Shown here one piece after another: positions 10,956-21,827 of a DNA stretch of 64,000 nt. The translations under genes and the position numbers were made by a program. The DNA comes from Oscarella lobularis. Taxonomy: Eukaryota > Porifera > Homoscleromorpha > Homosclerophorida > Oscarellidae. The notes under the pieces are model-generated. The model was not told the DNA's origin, searched no databases, and saw only the letters and a program-made list of their open reading frames with translations. Every line of letters begins with the position of its first letter. The first letter of the stretch is position 1. The DNA lies in assembly GCF_947507565.1 (NCBI RefSeq), contig NC_089194.1:496001-560000 (forward strand), read 5' to 3'.

Positions 10956-11269
10956 TTGTGGCACAAACGAAGTTACCTTTTCACAGTACGCATTGTCATT
11001 CATCTTACAAAGAATAATCAATTTCGATCAGGTGATAACAGCATTACTATACAGCAAAATCAGTATTGTTTTAGGACGACACTGGCAATATCCGAAAGTG
11101 GGCCACTAAAGCCATATTGGATCACATGGATACGGGAGAAAATATTGTGGATGACGTGGCGAGTTCAGGTGGCCCAGCGTGTTTGACTAATGAATACATT
11201 TACGAAAGGTAATGATACAATATAAATAATCGCAGTAGAGTAATAAGTTACAATAACCTTTTATGACAA

Positions 11270-11795
11270 TGAGGATGGAAGCATTAACTGAGGCAGAAGT
11301 ACGTAAAATTATTGACGACAATATTGGCATATTAGAAAAGGTTTTTCATGACAAGGTATACAACCCCCGTACGAGTATCTTTGCTAGACGCCTGTCTTTA
11401 GAGTTCTGGGAGTGACCTTAGCATCTTCCGAAACAGAAGTGGTCGGTGTATTAGGCTAAGCATAAAGGACATAAACTGTTCACTCATATTTATATCCATT
11501 GAATCACAGGAAAGTGCCGAATGGTGGATCCACTACAACCAACGGTGATGGAAAGTCTCATGGCATACCTTAGTCACCTATTTGTCACTGTGCGAAAGAA
11601 AAAAGTTCATTTTATGAATTTCGATAGTGCTTCATATCTTAACGTAAAAATGAAACCAGTGACTACGTTGCGTATGCGAACTGAATGATGTGCAAATTTA
11701 GCAAATGCTTGTCTTCGACCACATCTTTCCCGAAGCTGTTCTTCTTTTAATGCAAAATCATGTAGGATGTTCAAGAGATAGGGTAAGAAAAAAAG
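11270..11795 (+). pseudogene. Post-protease tail of the transposon protein (fragments)
   Basis: Two short coding-like stretches follow the Ulp1 domain: MRMEALTEAEVRKIIDDN starting at about 11271, ending at a GT donor near 11355, and a frame ending FPEAVLLLMQNHVGCSRDR just before a GT donor near 11790. Stops interrupt the second. I assign them to the transposon by position and by the FPEA-type motif; the assignment is weak. Confidence 0.35.
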
Positions 11796-12242
11796 TATCT
11801 ATTGCACTAATGACATTTCCTTTGAAAAAGGCAATACAATTCCTTCAGTCGGCATCTATTTGACTTACCTGTCATATATAATTATGACTGATGTGAATGT
11901 TGTGTGTGGTGTGGAGTGCAGTAACCCAGTCTTTTTTTGTGGTGTCGGAGATACATGTTTTTTTTTACGCTCAGAAAGGACGAACGACTCTTGCAAGCTC
12001 AATATGGTCACCACCGAACTGACGATCGACAAAGGAAAACAACCCAGGACACGCTTCCACATTGACAACATCCTGTTTGTAGAACCATGCATGCACACGC
12101 GCGGCGGTGTTTACTTTCACGCCAAACAGTTGGCGTCCTGCGTTTCTCTTCTTCTCACGCATTGTACTCGACTCGGGTCTTAGCTAGGTCAATTCAAACA
12201 ATTACCTCAAACGACATTGAAAGCATATATCGCGGTACGGCC

Positions 12243-12265
12243 ATATATATATATATATATATATA
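12243..12265. repeat. (TA)n microsatellite
   Basis: An uninterrupted TA dinucleotide run of about 23 bases. Confidence 0.95.
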
Positions 12266-12436
12266 GCCGCCGTAAGCCTCCTTCGACGGCGCCACGACAT
12301 CTTTGAACGATTGTAGGCGAATACGCGGACAGGCTGGATAGAAATACAGGTATTATTGCCCTTATGCTCCCTTTTGCCTTTAGATAGTGGTGTAGAGAAG
12401 CACCAGCATCGCAATTGTGCCGATTTTTCCTTTATA

Positions 12437-12560
12437 CGGGAAACTGTCAAAAACATTTTGCATGCAGCGGAGCTCGAGTGGAAATCTCCTCGCAGATACG
12501 GGAAACTGTCAGAAACATTTTGAATGCAGCGGAGCTCGAGTGGAAATCTTCTCGCAGATA
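12437..12560. repeat. 62-bp tandem duplication
   Basis: Two consecutive 62-bp units beginning CGGGAAACTGTC differ at only a few positions; a third copy starts at 12561 (CGGGAAGAG) and diverges at once. Confidence 0.9.
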
Positions 12561-12954
12561 CGGGAAGAGAAGTCGTTCCCGTGATCAAAACATTTTGCAA
12601 GCACCGACTGTCATCACATGTACGCATTGGTACGCAGTATCCATGGTGACTTTGAACATAAACATACGGGCAGTCCCGAGTTATGTAGAAGTACTATTGT
12701 ACGGGATTTTACATTAACGTCCGGGCATTGAAACCGTAAACATTTTGCACGCGTAACAACAATTGCACAAAGTCACGGTGATGGGGTGTTGTAGGGAAAC
12801 GGGTCGAAATCGTCTATAGGACATCATCGTTTTGCTTTAAAACGACTTTCGAGAATGTTGCAAAGACATTTTGCAACCTTGCCAAAATTATTCACTTGCT
12901 CTCGAGCTTTTGGATTTCGAGAAATCGGGGAATTACTTAAGAGAGTTCAAACGG

Positions 12955-13168
12955 ACGTGGAGGGGGGCGTGCCGAGTCACGCATGTATTATGACGTTACA
13001 ATAGGTCATGCGCGCGTTTCTTATCCCTATTGTCTAGTATCCCTGATATTATACAGGCTACTTTATCAAGGATAAATGCTATCAAACATAACGGGCACAG
13101 AGCAATGAGCTTTATCAGTAACGTTCATAAAGGGAACATGCATAGTAAAGGAGCACGTTGGGTTTGTC
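12955..13168 (+). repeat. Dispersed repeat, second copy
   Basis: Direct-orientation partner of the inverted copy at 3651-3866. Just downstream, TCTAGTATCCCTGATA recurs at 13166-13182, a short duplication of an internal motif (13034-13050). Confidence 0.7.
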
Positions 13169-13338
13169 TAGTATCCCTGATAATATGCCTACTCCTTCTT
13201 GAAAAGTTTTAAACACAATCCGGGGTTCCTATATACTGTGACGTCACCTTTTATGTACATTTTGTTCAAAATACGGAAGACTATGACATCACAATGACTG
13301 TGATGTTATAAAGGCACCGGTGTGAGTGATTGGCCTAA

Positions 13339-13487
13339 AGGCCCATTCACACTAGCGTAGTTAACGTAACGTAACGTAACGTAACTTCCAAATATGGTCA
13401 AGGAAAGTGATGTCACAAAAGAGAGTTACCAATCATGAGAAGAAGTCTTACGTTACGTTACGTTACGTCGCCAGTGTGAATGGGCCT
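13339..13487. mobile_element. PIF/Harbinger-like MITE (149 bp)
   Basis: The ends are inverted copies of AGGCCCATTCACACTxGCG and are flanked by TAA on both sides (13336-13338 and 13488-13490), the 3-bp TWA duplication made by PIF/Harbinger transposases. Inside each end is a run of GTAAC repeats, inverted between the two sides. It encodes nothing. Confidence 0.85.
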
Positions 13488-13563
13488 TAAGTGCGATAGT
13501 GACGTCAGGGTAACCGACAGAAAACACTTTGGTTTTTGGGCCATCACGTTTGAGAGACCCTTC

Positions 13564-13604
13564 CACCAGGGCGCGCGCGGGCTTCGCCCGCGCGCGCCCT
13601 GGTG
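13564..13604. repeat. Perfect GC-rich hairpin, 19-bp stem, 3-nt loop
   Basis: CACCAGGGCGCGCGCGGGC is followed by TTC and then its exact reverse complement. It lies where homology of the neighbouring receptor pseudogene to its parent stops. Confidence 0.95.
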
Positions 13605-13614
13605 TTCGGGAAAA

Positions 13615-14485
13615 TATCTTGCCACCAAAGTTTGAGTAGCTGCTTCTTCAAACTCTGGCTCTTTCTCATGACCGTAGCCCTGATTCCTAAATTGATAAGG
13701 CACCCCTGTCGAAGTACCCCGGTCGTCGGGAGACTTTGCGAAATAACCGCTGCAGTCTGCCTCAGTTTCTTCACAGTTTTTGTTGTCGTGGACCTCATCA
13801 GAAATAGAATTTCTTTTAAACATTTCATTTTTCAAGCTTGAATTGGCTCCAACTCAAACTCGACTTTACTTGCATGCGAATGGAACTGCTCAGTCTTCTT
13901 GGCAGATACTGGCTTCTAATTTCTTCTGCAATATTACGGGGACAAACAAAGCTAGGTTGTGACGAAGAGCCGTTTTTATCAGACGACTGTCTCCCTTTCC
14001 TATTACACAAAACTAACGCTGTAACCACGACAACGGAAGTAACAGCAACTATTGGTGTTACAACAGCAGCGAAAGTAGAAGGCTTCATAGAGCAGCAGAA
14101 AGAATCGTTTTCACCAACACACGTGTATCCTGGTGGGCATGACTGCGATTCGCAGAAGTCTTTGCCTAGCTCTGTTATGTTCTCTTTGTAGAAGTAAGAT
14201 AATGAACGGTGACGCACGTAAAATTTTCCAAGCAAAAATCCAAAATGCACGGAGAGAAATCGCGTTGGAGCTGTTGTCATGAATGCCAGCAGAAAACGCG
14301 CATGTGTAGTTTTCCCATGTGTACGATCTTTGTAGGCTTGTGCAGTTAGGATCAGACAACGGACGGCGGCACCGTTTCATTCGACACGGGTTTATCAAGT
14401 AGTAAATGTCTGCAGCAAAAGTCTTTGGCCTCAAGTTTCCTCGAGTCTTTCCAAACACTTGAAACAAGTCGGTGCGAAGAATCAT
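13615..14485 (-). pseudogene. Decayed copy of the receptor's EGF-like, membrane and tail region
   Basis: The minus strand holds, in several frames, sequence matching the receptor at about 52.36-53.17 kb: ADIYYLINPC ... CTSLQRSYTWENYTC (EGF-like), DFCESQSCPPGYTCVGEN, a membrane segment (FAAVVTPIVAVTSVVVVTAL) and a tail piece (QFRNQGYGHEKEPEFEEAAT). Frameshifts separate the blocks, and parts of the Cys-rich segment are deleted. The parent gene has these modules in the same order, so this is a dead partial duplicate. Confidence 0.85.
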
Positions 14486-14831
14486 AATATTATTATATTA
14501 TAATATTGTTGGCGGGTGCTATCCGCTAATAAAGTAGTGTACATCTATAGAAATTCGGCGAGGTCAAGTTTTTTTAGCATCCGTGAACCATGTATATATA
14601 GCACATGCTTTTTGAGAGGTTTGGGTCACCTGTTTTATTTTCATTATTCCTTTATCAATTAAATAATGGGGAATGGTTTCCTCTTTCATCTCGCGCTGCC
14701 AGGATAATTCAAGTAGACTACATTTCAGCTAGATTTAGCATACAAGCATATATACCGGTACGTATATCTTTTCTAAAGAAACGTACATATTGTGACGATG
14801 TAATCTATGGCACTACGTCAAGTCGTAGTAC

Positions 14832-15169
14832 ACTAGCCTAGCCGTCAGACCCTTTCTCGCTTTCACGGATGCTCCTCTCTAGCTAGGAAGGGTCTGGGAT
14901 GGTACCGCCCTAATTAAGTGTCCCTACAAAGAAGGCTTTAAAGAACTCTTCTCGAGAGGCCGCGACAAAGAGTGGAAGCACGGTAAACGTCTCTAACAGG
15001 GCTACAGCCTTCGCTCGAATGCTGACACATAGAAAAGAACTTGAGGGGTTTGACTAGATAGGCGGGGATATAGTGGGCGCCGAGATTTTATCTTTGGTGG
15101 GCGGTACTATCCCAGAATTTAGCTTGACAGACAGGAAAGCGAGAAATGGTTTGAGACGAGGCAACTAGT
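14832..15169. mobile_element. MITE candidate with about 65-bp imperfect terminal inverted repeats
   Basis: The left end (CCTTTCTCGCTTTC near 14850 ... CTGGGATGGTACCGCCC near 14895) recurs inverted at the right end (GGGCGGTACTATCCCAG near 15100 ... GAAAGCGAGAAA near 15137). CACTAG/AACTAG sequences lie at the outer edges, so the target duplication is unclear. No coding capacity. Confidence 0.6.
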
Positions 15170-17586
15170 TCCACCTACCTGTAATACAACGGCACATAAC
15201 GTTACAATGACTTCCATTGCCTCAGTTAACAATCGTGAGATCAGCCGAAGTCACGTGATGACGGGGTTTTCATATCCCTCTCTCTCTTATGGCCAAGTTG
15301 AGCTTCGAGGAAGTGACAACCTCTCTCACGAGTTGAGGAGTAACTTCCCGTAGAGAGTTCGTTCGAAATTCAGCGCCAGATAGCTGACAAAAATAAGATT
15401 TAGGAACGAGGCGCACAAAATGTACTCTCCATATAGCGTGATGAAAAGTCATTGCACCCTATCTATTGTGCATGGCTTCAACATGCCAGCTGCATGGGCC
15501 TGAAAGACAGCGTCGATTTTCAACGCATAAGCAAATTGAAGTTCACATCTGAAGACGTGTTCTTCAAGTATTTTATCCTGCTTCGCCCAAATGGCAATCA
15601 TGACTTCAAATCCAGCCAGCTGGCATCCTATGCTAAACTATGAATAAAGAAATGCGACCTAACCGTGCACTGCATACTCAAGCAACTTCAACCACAGCCA
15701 TGCAACTGCATGAATTGTTTCTATTTTCACCCGCGACTGAGCCTACGTACTGTAGATATACGCAAGGAATGTTTCTCAAGACCCCTTTCGGCTATAGTGG
15801 AATCACCGGAATGCCGTTTCAACTACCTTTTCTAGCCGCCGGCGCCGTTACGAAAGAGTGAGGCTCCAAAAGGAGTGGCAGCTCTCGATCCGGCTGCGAA
15901 ACCTGCAGAGACGATACGAAGCCTCGAGCTTATAATTTAGCAGCACAAATGACACCTTCATCCTCGAATCGGCGATGCGCATTAAACAGCTAGTAGTCAC
16001 GAAGCTCTGCTCGTAGTCCTTCCCTGCTCTTCATCCCGATATCAACAGAAGGTAGCGCGCGTTAGGCTAAGCAGAGTATTTTGGTAGGCGTTTACACTAC
16101 ATAATCTCCAAATGCTCATTTTGACACAGAAAACGCGCCATAGTTTACCCTCTCCTATTCCCAGATGGTAAAAGTTAAGACTACAATCTAGGTTGAAAGT
16201 TCCTTACGGGACTAGATGTAGTTCGTACGAGCGAAAAGTCGACCGTAAAGGTTTGGGAGTCTGAAAATCTGTTAAAATAGCTGTAAAACGTTGTTTCGTG
16301 GTTTGGAAGGTATGGCGAGTACATTTAGTTCACCTATTTCGTAAATCTTCTTATCTAGAGAAAAATATTTGACTGCTGAATTTGGAACGAACTCTAACTC
16401 TGACCGCACTGCAGCTGAGAGAAATCTATTTCGTAAATGAATGCTATTATGATGCACCTGAAAATCGCTGCAGCTGCCCTGATAACCGAATGCACATGCA
16501 GACTCAGTTTCTAGAATCCTTACCAAATGATTGTTTGTGTTATTCAACAGCTCATCCCGTCATTCTATCGGTTGAAGGTGATGTGAAATTTTCCTAATGA
16601 ATTTTGCATTCGAGGATTGCACCCCTAAGTAAAGATTGGTTTGCTTTGCCCAATTGGGATTGTCATCGTTTCATCCCAACAGGCGAGAATGATTTAATTT
16701 CCTATGCATGCAGTAGGTTGTCTCCGATTGCTTTTCGTAACCGTAACAGTTACTTATTTTTCTAAAAATAGGGAGACAACCACCCACAACATAATTCAAT
16801 TATTCTGGAATGTTAGAGTTTTGAATTCATGAAGGCAGCTGGTGCTTTTGCTGAGCTTTTTTGGGATTTTTAGAGACAGCTGTTCTCCTCAGTAATATTA
16901 AACCAGCAAATTAAACATGTTCTTTCCGAAGTGTAATATTTTCTTTCTGCAGGTGCTGTTCCAGCTGTAAATAGTCATTTCACGATATCCGCTGAGTCAG
17001 TATATTAGAGCTCGCATAGCGTTGCGGGGCTCATAAACGCTGACAAGCAGCCGTGTCCTTCTGGTCTCCACAGGACTTCTCCGCCGTTCAGGTATCATCG
17101 AATAGTTTTTTTTGCTAAGCAGTTCAAACCTCACGGTAGTAATACGTATCTAGTACTACCGTCAGATCTTACTCTCGTCAAACACATTTCTTTGTACCAA
17201 AATTTTTAGCTACTATGACTGTACGCTGCATGTCTCGATGACGCTAGTACTCAGTACTTGTGAGTATTAAAAAGATTTCCGAACTTTGCGTGGAGATCTC
17301 GTTTAACCAAAACGGTATCTGTTAAAAAGAGATTTTATTTCACTGGCACTGTTGCTGGAATGACTTCTTTTAAACATTTTTTTCAGCGAAAGGGTTAATA
17401 TCAAATACTAAAATTTTTTTTTTGCTGCATGCCAGGCACTGTACCGTGATCATAAGAAATCGCGTTACAATGATATTTCTGCTTTATCGAGTTAAAGGGA
17501 CTTCAATTCTACGGCTCATTGCTCTTACATTATTCTATGCATGCGTCTAATATTTATCTAATTTGTATGCAGATTTTCCAAAGATT
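15170..17586. other. No gene recognised; probable upstream region of the TSP1/C4 gene
   Basis: Only short unsupported open frames occur. The final few hundred bases are AT-rich and precede the start codon at 17587. Confidence 0.45.
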
Positions 17587-20135
17587 ATGTTGACATTTTG
17601 TCCTGTTCAATTGCTTTTATTCGTTTTCGTCGCCGAAGGCGTCATGGGAGATGAGAGTCTGGTTTGTACTATACAAATCGTTGTGAATTTAAAACAAATA
17701 GCTATTACTGTACAACTTTCTCTAGGATCCAGGTAACGCAAGTTGATGAAGTAGTAGAAATAGCCGTCAACGCTAAATTGCGATATCTAGGATTATCTTG
17801 CAGAGTCACTTTGTGGGGCGAGTGGACTAAATGCTCCCCTTCTGTAACCAACATACCGCCTTTCTCTTAAGCTTTTTTCTTGATGTCTACTTAGAACTGC
17901 GAGGAATTGACGAGAGAAAGAGAAATAATTAGCTACTTTGATCCAGACGACTGCCCGAAACTTACTCAAAAAAGACCGTGCCGAGAGAAGTCATGCAAAA
18001 TGGACACAAGCAACGGATATACTGTCTACGTCCGCTGGGGTGAAACAACGTGTCGAGAAGGATCTAATTTCTTAAAAAGTGGATATGTGGCTAGGTACGA
18101 CATGCCGCAATACTTGAAACAAATCTCTAATTTCAAATTTTGTCTGTTGATAGTTTTAATGGAAGTGCTGTGTGCCTTCCAAAGTTTCGCCAAAGTGATC
18201 ACGTTTTTGATAATTTTGGAGATGGCGGATTACTTGTTGGAGCAATTTACTCAACAGCAAATCCAAAAAAAACATTCCTTGAAACACGTTTCAAAGACCG
18301 AGACGGCTTTGGAATATCGTGCGCCGAATGCGGAATAAGCGCCACTAGCACAATTATGATACCAGGCAAGTTGCAAATGACGAACTTCTAGTTAAAATGT
18401 TTTGCTTCCATTATTTACATCTTGTTCATTCGCTGCCCAGAAGTCTCTTAAATTAAATGTTCATGAACACAAATTATACATAAAGCATTCTTTTTTCTAG
18501 GCACGCAAGATTGCCCTGAAGGTTTTAGAGAAGAGTACAGCGGATATCTAATGTCCGGAGACTATTATTATGAGAGCGTGCATTGTGTTGACAAGAATAT
18601 GAAATCTGAATTGGGTAAAGCCAGTGAAGCCAGAGAATTGTCAAAGTAATTGATTCTAGACAATTTTTTGTTACTCATTTTATCAAAAGTATATACGTGT
18701 ATATATTTAGATGGGAATTTCTTGACATGGTTCAGGATAGGAAAGTAACCGGAGAGGAATTTACTTGCGTTGTTTGTTCTCCCACAAAAGCCCAAGTTGG
18801 TTCTCCGTTCACTCATTGGGGTCATAGCAAATGCCCAGCGAGCGCTGACTTTGTCTACGCGGGCGTTTCTGCAATCAAGTTTTCATCAATTTTTTGCCTT
18901 CCCTTAACAGCCGTTGTTGAAGCAACAGTTACCGGTAACCTGGGCTACAACCTCATCAGAGCTGCTGGATTGTATCTTAACGATATACCCAAAGCTTCAC
19001 TTTCATGCGCTGTATGCTTAACTCGCAAAAGCCGATCGGTTCTAATGATTCCAGATAAATGTCCAAAAAATTGGACCCCAGAGTACACAGGAATCTTGTG
19101 CAGCGGGTTGTTTGACGAAAGAATTTGCGTAGCGCAACCGGCAGAGGAATTGCCAAATATTCCGGTTACTTCAAATATTAGAAAAAATTACATTCATATT
19201 ACACTACTTTATAATCCTCTCGATAACGGCGCCGTCAATTTCCGTTATAATCGTGGAGAAATTCCTTCTTGTTCAGTTTGCTCTGCTCAACCAGAAAGCG
19301 TAGTTTTTACTCGGTGGGGTAAAACATCTTGCCCCAAAGGATCAGTGACTAAATATTCTGGGTTTGTTCTTGGACATGAAGGATATATTTGCAAAAGGGA
19401 GGACTCGTACAAAGAAAGTGATCTGATGATACACAAGAGTTCCTTTTACGATATCTATGGAATCCTTTACAAGGTTTCTGACAGTGGATTCAAAAGCGAA
19501 GAATTCAAACGACTTAACAACAAATTGGTAATTCATTTATATGAATCACTTGCTTAAAAGGTTCTGGGGCTGTGGGCTTGGTTAGGAAGTACGTACCTAA
19601 AAAATCCTGTTCCCGCATTACTGCCTCTGATATAGGACCACTAGTAAAACGTCTATAGGGTTATTGTTTATTGACTGACTGCATCAAGTCATTAATTGAG
19701 TTTACAAATAGTTAACGTATAGAGTTTGTTATTAATTAAAGAACTATCCTTTCAAATGAAGTCGTAATCCGAATGTTTTTCAATAGATACCGTGTGTCTT
19801 GTGTGAGACTCCACACTCTGCGACATTTACGCAGTTCGGTTCTTCAACGTGTCCAGGAGAAACTAAAGCGGCATACAAAGGATTCACGTTCGCCTTGACA
19901 CATAAAGCGTTTTGCTTTGACGAAAATCCTGAACCATACCAAGGTACAAGCAAATAAAACGATTGCTGCTACCTTTTGAATTCTGAAGTTGTTTCTAAAA
20001 GAAAAACATTATCATCCGTATTCCTTCCCAAGAGCTGCTTCTGTTCGAACGTCCTGCAACACCGACGCGTTGCCGTGCGAACCTTTTGTCGGGAAAAGGA
20101 GCGTTCCGTGTGCTCAATGCATTTCAACAAACTGA
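17587..20135 (+). CDS. Secreted TSP1-like plus short-chain-collagen-C4-domain protein
   Basis: Eight exons give 616 codons plus stop: 17587-17661, 17733-17843, 17895-18094, 18154-18365, 18501-18645, 18711-19527, 19787-19943, 20002-20135. Exon 1 encodes a signal peptide (hydrophobic QLLLFVFVAEG, then GDESL). Next comes a thrombospondin type 1-like module (LWGEWTKCSPS ... LTQKRPCREKSC). The rest is repeated C-terminal domains of the sponge short-chain collagen C4/spongin type, with alternating blocks: RWGETTC, AECGISATSTIMIPG, CPEGFREEYSGYLMSG, CVVCSP, HWGHSKCP, CAVCLTRKSRSVLMIP, RWGKTSCPKG, CVLCETPHSATFTQFG, ending CNTDALPCEPFVGK and CAQC. No Gly-X-Y stretch is present, so it is not a collagen. 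Probably extracellular matrix or lectin-like recognition; partner unknown. Confidence 0.85.
18366..18500 (+). other. GC-AG intron in the TSP1/C4 gene
   Basis: The donor reads GCAAGT and the acceptor TTTTTTCTAG. Only this donor joins TIMIPG to TQDCPEGF in frame and keeps the C4-domain motif (IMIPxxxxCPxGW/F) intact. GC-AG introns are a rare but established class. Confidence 0.75.
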
Positions 20136-20808
20136 CCGCAGTCAGTTCATGCGCTATAACGGCATGATTTTTTCTCCATGTTTTGTCTTCATTTTTTTCT
20201 TCATGTCTTCTGTCAGTTCGGTTATCAATGTCCACTAGTATATATAGCATTAAAGTTCTTGCTCTCACCTATTATTTGTTGGGTCGCTTTTTCTTTATCA
20301 TGCACTGGCTAAGAAAGAACATATTGCGCTTTAATTAAATCTTTCCTAATCGTGCTTACTTTTGCTGTGACTCTATCATGCTTTCAATCTAAATATAAAC
20401 TCATACATGAAATCGCTCATTGCACCTTAAGGGATTTTATCCACAAAATGCTTTAATTCTTTTCCTTTTTCAGTTAAAGTCATGCCTACGAACAAGAATT
20501 ATAATATTGGACAGTGTACGTCATTCGTCTATACTGTATAATTTTCACAACAAAAGGGTTCTCCAACTTCCTGCCAGCTCAAAGATGACCGAAGCGTAGC
20601 TCTTTACAAGCAGTAGACTGGCCTAGGGTTTTTTCGTGGCATTTGCCCCGCGCAGAATCGAGGAATCGCAGTAGGGTAGAGAGAGCGTAATTGACCATAG
20701 GTTTGACGTCGTGCTGTAGCGGAACTACGTGCTTGATCTAAATGAAACAAATACACGTCGTAAGCAGAAAGTATTCAGCGTCAATTTGCGACTATCGGCT
20801 TTTGAATC

Positions 20809-21004
20809 TGTAGTGATCGCGATCTCTAGTAACGTGTGTTGCTTGTGATGCTCCACCCCTTTTATATATGTGAGCGTGTGTGAAGAAATAAATCAGTCTC
20901 CAAGCGGTGAACCCCTGGTCGGCCGATAGCATCCTAGCCTGCGTGCCCACTGCTGGTGCCGTGCTTAAGGGTAGTGAATACCCCAGTAACCCGGTGGCGT
21001 AACA
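20809..21004 (+). mobile_element. Probable solo/5' LTR of a retrotransposon
   Basis: A 196-bp segment begins TGTAGTGATC and ends GGCGTAACA (TG...CA), contains a TATA-like TTTTATATATG near 20860 and AATAAA near 20886, and is followed after two bases by a primer-binding site. No gag or pol is recognisable downstream, and I found no second copy in the window, so it is inferred rather than proven. Confidence 0.5.
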
Positions 21005-21006
21005 AG

Positions 21007-21022
21007 TGGTGGAGAATCCGGG
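21007..21022 (+). other. Candidate primer-binding site
   Basis: TGGTGGAGAATCCGGG begins with the TGG that pairs with a tRNA 3' CCA end, and its complement reads like a T-stem/acceptor sequence (CCCGGATTCTCCACCA). The tRNA was not identified. Confidence 0.45.
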
Positions 21023-21633
21023 TATAGGCATACAGCTCGAGGTCTGGTCCTCGACGTGCCTTATAAAAAGTGCGAGTGCGCCGGTACCGGAGTGGAAGTA
21101 AAGATCCCGTCGGGGCGTCTGACCAACGTCTTACGTGCCGGGATCCCTCGAATGACTGAGGACGGCCCGTGTCGAGGACACCGTAGCGGGGTCGGTGAGA
21201 GTTCGATCCTCCCCATATGCTAGTCAGAGTTGATGACCCTCCGTGGAGAGAGGGCGTGTAAAAAGAATTTGTTTGTATGACTCTGGGAAGGTGCTAAAAA
21301 CTGTCTACGTGGAGTTCACACGCAAATCGGAGAAGCTGTGTCTGGTAGGCCGGCGGAGAGCGAATACAAAAGAGACCAGAAAAGTGTGGTTGAGAGAGCT
21401 CGTAACACCCCTCTGCCCTAGGCAACGGGTTCATTCGACGACGAGAAGCGGAGAAGGACGACTTATTAAAACGTTGTCGAGGAGCTTCGCTCCATCGGAC
21501 TTTTGCGCCAACTTGGACAAACGTTCGTAGATCGAAGCAGACATTATGTGCGGCACCCGGGCTATCGTAAACGATATCCCCCCTGCTGTTCTCACGTGAA
21601 TTCGGATTAATGATTTGCATCATGTGATGAGTT
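21023..21633. other. Leader-like sequence after the LTR; no gene recognised
   Basis: An open frame of 95 codons at 21243-21530 has no domain I recognise. From about 21580 the sequence becomes homologous to the upstream regions of the other two Kelch-kinase genes. Confidence 0.4.
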
Positions 21634-21645
21634 TGCGCATGCACA
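21634..21645. promoter_or_regulatory. Degenerate NRF1-like palindrome upstream of Kelch-kinase copy 1
   Basis: TGCGCATGCACA, one change from the perfect palindrome seen upstream of copies 2 and 3, 183 bp before the start codon. Confidence 0.45.
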
Positions 21646-21827
21646 CTTGTAAAAGGTCATTTTATCGAATTTATCGTCGTGTTTCTCCGTGTTTGACAGG
21701 CCACGTCGATTTATTGGTGTCGCTTTCCCGACGGATAAACTTGATAAGGTATTTTTGAGTTATTTTTGAGTCGTGTCTCTAGAATCGCTTTCGTTCTGTC
21801 TTCTTAGACGGCGTTTTCAGTTGAAAG

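Larger units (their letters stand above)
7050..11800 (+). mobile_element. Ginger/KRBA2-like DNA transposon remnant (integrase + Ulp1 protease)
   Basis: Plus-strand coding pieces, in order: a pre-integrase segment (near 7480-7800), a DDE integrase core and C-terminal region (7941-9224), a cysteine-rich motif (9240-9340), a Ulp1-type cysteine protease (about 10140-10950) and a tail with FPEAVLLLMQNHVG (near 11730). An integrase related to those of Gypsy retrotransposons combined with a Ulp1 peptidase, without reverse transcriptase or RNase H, is the composition of Ginger-type DNA transposons and the domesticated KRBA2-like genes. The pieces are linked by 50-57 bp GT-AG introns. I could not find terminal inverted repeats, so the ends are approximate. 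Some segments (H2C2 finger) are not recognisable, suggesting decay. Confidence 0.75.

Noticed and set aside
11860-12183. 107-codon frame after the transposon
   Set aside because: No domain, no splice context, and competing frames overlap on the other strand.
21110-21215. tRNA-like B-box (GAGTTCGATCC near 21198) as a nuclear tRNA
   Set aside because: No acceptor or anticodon stems form at the right spacing.
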